Shown here: one piece after another, positions 63,595-64,000 of the stretch
Position numbering within the stretch: position 1 is the first letter of the stretch
Layout of the letters: every line of letters starts with the position of its first letter
From: Streptomyces sp. NBC_01296
GTDB taxonomy: Bacteria > Actinomycetota > Actinomycetes > Streptomycetales > Streptomycetaceae
Direction: 5' to 3'
Assembly: GCF_035984415.1 (NCBI RefSeq)
Contig: NZ_CP130720.1
Coordinates: 6,696,001-6,760,000 of the forward strand
DNA length: 64,000 nt
Program-made: the position numbers and the translations under genes
The notes under the pieces: model-generated
Databases searched by the model: none
The model's input: only the letters and a program-made list of their open reading frames with translations
What the model was told of the DNA's origin: nothing

Positions 63595-64000
63595 ATGACC
63601 GATCTGCAGATCACCACCCTCGCGCAGCGCCCCGAACTGGCCGAACGGCTCTGGGACATGAAGGATCCCTGGCCGGAGTTCGCCCAGCACGACTCCGTCG
63701 CCTGGCTCCTCTACCCCCGGATGACGCGGGAGCTGGCGGACTACGTCCTGGTCGCCACCGACGGCGATGCGGTCGTCGCCCGCGGGTACAGCGTGCCGTT
63801 CGCCCTGCACGCGCCGGGCCGGGACGGGGTGCTGCCCGCGCGGGGCTGGGACCAGGTCCTGATGTGGGCCTTCTCCGACCTGCGGCGCGGGATCGCCCCC
63901 GACACGGTGAGCGCCATCGAGATCACCATCGCCACCGACCGGCAGGGCGAGGGCCTGTCCGCGCGGATGCTGGCGGCGATGCGGGACAACGCCCGCTCCC
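63595..64000 (+). CDS. GNAT-like acetyltransferase (5' part only)
   Basis: The visible 135 codons start MTDLQITTLAQRPELAERLWDM and contain YVLVATDGDAVVARGYSVPF and IEITIATDRQGEGLSARMLAAMRDNA, which looks like the GNAT acetyl-CoA loop (Q-G-x-G-L-S/A). It runs off the right edge. Family assignment is moderate because the C-terminal half is missing. Confidence 0.7.
   Translation, partial: MTDLQITTLAQRPELAERLWDMKDPWPEFAQHDSVAWLLYPRMTRELADYVLVATDGDAVVARGYSVPFALHAPGRDGVLPARGWDQVLMWAFSDLRRGIAPDTVSAIEITIATDRQGEGLSARMLAAMRDNARS

Overview
This 64-kb window is high-GC chromosome (third codon positions almost all G or C, many GTG/TTG starts, rare TTA codons, TANNNT -10 boxes) from a Streptomyces-type actinomycete. 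The genes look like core chromosome: the Pup-proteasome locus, the paf-tat-helY block also known from Mycobacterium, infC-rpmI-rplT and pheST. From memory the order resembles the SCO1575-SCO1655 region of S. coelicolor, read in reverse; this was not checked by alignment. I see no tRNA, rRNA, CRISPR array, insertion sequence or prophage.

Layout. 1-4.6 kb: the 5' end of a response regulator, a RecB-type Fe-S nuclease, a site-2-protease-like membrane protease, the tRNA m1A58 methyltransferase trmI, a small anchored protein and a ferredoxin. 4.9-18.7 kb: the pupylation locus (arc, dop, pup, an endonuclease-VII-like HNH gene, prcB, prcA, a divergent lacI/MFS pair, pafA, two FKBPs, pafB, pafC). 18.8-24.8 kb: a zinc-ribbon protein, a small membrane protein, tatA, tatC, a lipid kinase and helY. 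24.9-36.3 kb: accessory metabolism and regulation (TetR, a pseudouridine synthase, a beta-lactamase-fold hydrolase, a siderophore-interacting protein with an iron-box-like site, a 5'-3' exonuclease, an XRE-cupin regulator plus a cytosolic BtuF-like protein, a TehA-family carrier with divergent LysR, a DSD1/alanine-racemase-fold enzyme, a secreted HAD phosphatase). 36.4-43.2 kb: a self-contained amine glutamylation cluster (SDR, ALDH, GlnA4-like ligase, FadR-type regulator, ethanolamine-type permease, gamma-glutamyl hydrolase). 43.3-46.5 kb: a mycosin-like protease with a coupled exported partner, an SseB-like protein and a DUF1844 protein. 46.5-54.5 kb: infC-rpmI-rplT behind an attenuator leader, a SpoU methyltransferase, an orphan soluble histidine kinase and pheST. 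54.5-64 kb: a SpoIIE-type phosphatase, an NsdA-like regulator, a Nudix hydrolase, a hydroxyacyl-CoA dehydrogenase, a GHL10 protein, a DUF1918 protein, an EamA exporter divergent from a MocR regulator, a degenerate histidine-phosphatase-fold protein and the start of an acetyltransferase-like gene.

How it works together. Dop deamidates Pup (it ends GGQ), PafA ligates it to target lysines, ARC unfolds pupylated proteins and PrcBA degrades them. PafB/PafC are WYL regulators tied to DNA-damage control in mycobacteria. The most unusual point is an HNH endonuclease-VII-like gene inside this operon. It has clearly lower GC, a bldA-dependent TTA codon and a 49-nt overlap with prcB, so proteasome synthesis could be coupled to developmental tRNA-Leu(UUA). 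Other notable signals are a four-copy 16-bp array after pafC, an infC attenuator with a matching anti-terminator segment, a 27-bp dyad between lacI and its MFS gene, a second TTA codon in the SpoIIE-type phosphatase, and two proteins that have lost the catalytic residues of their fold.
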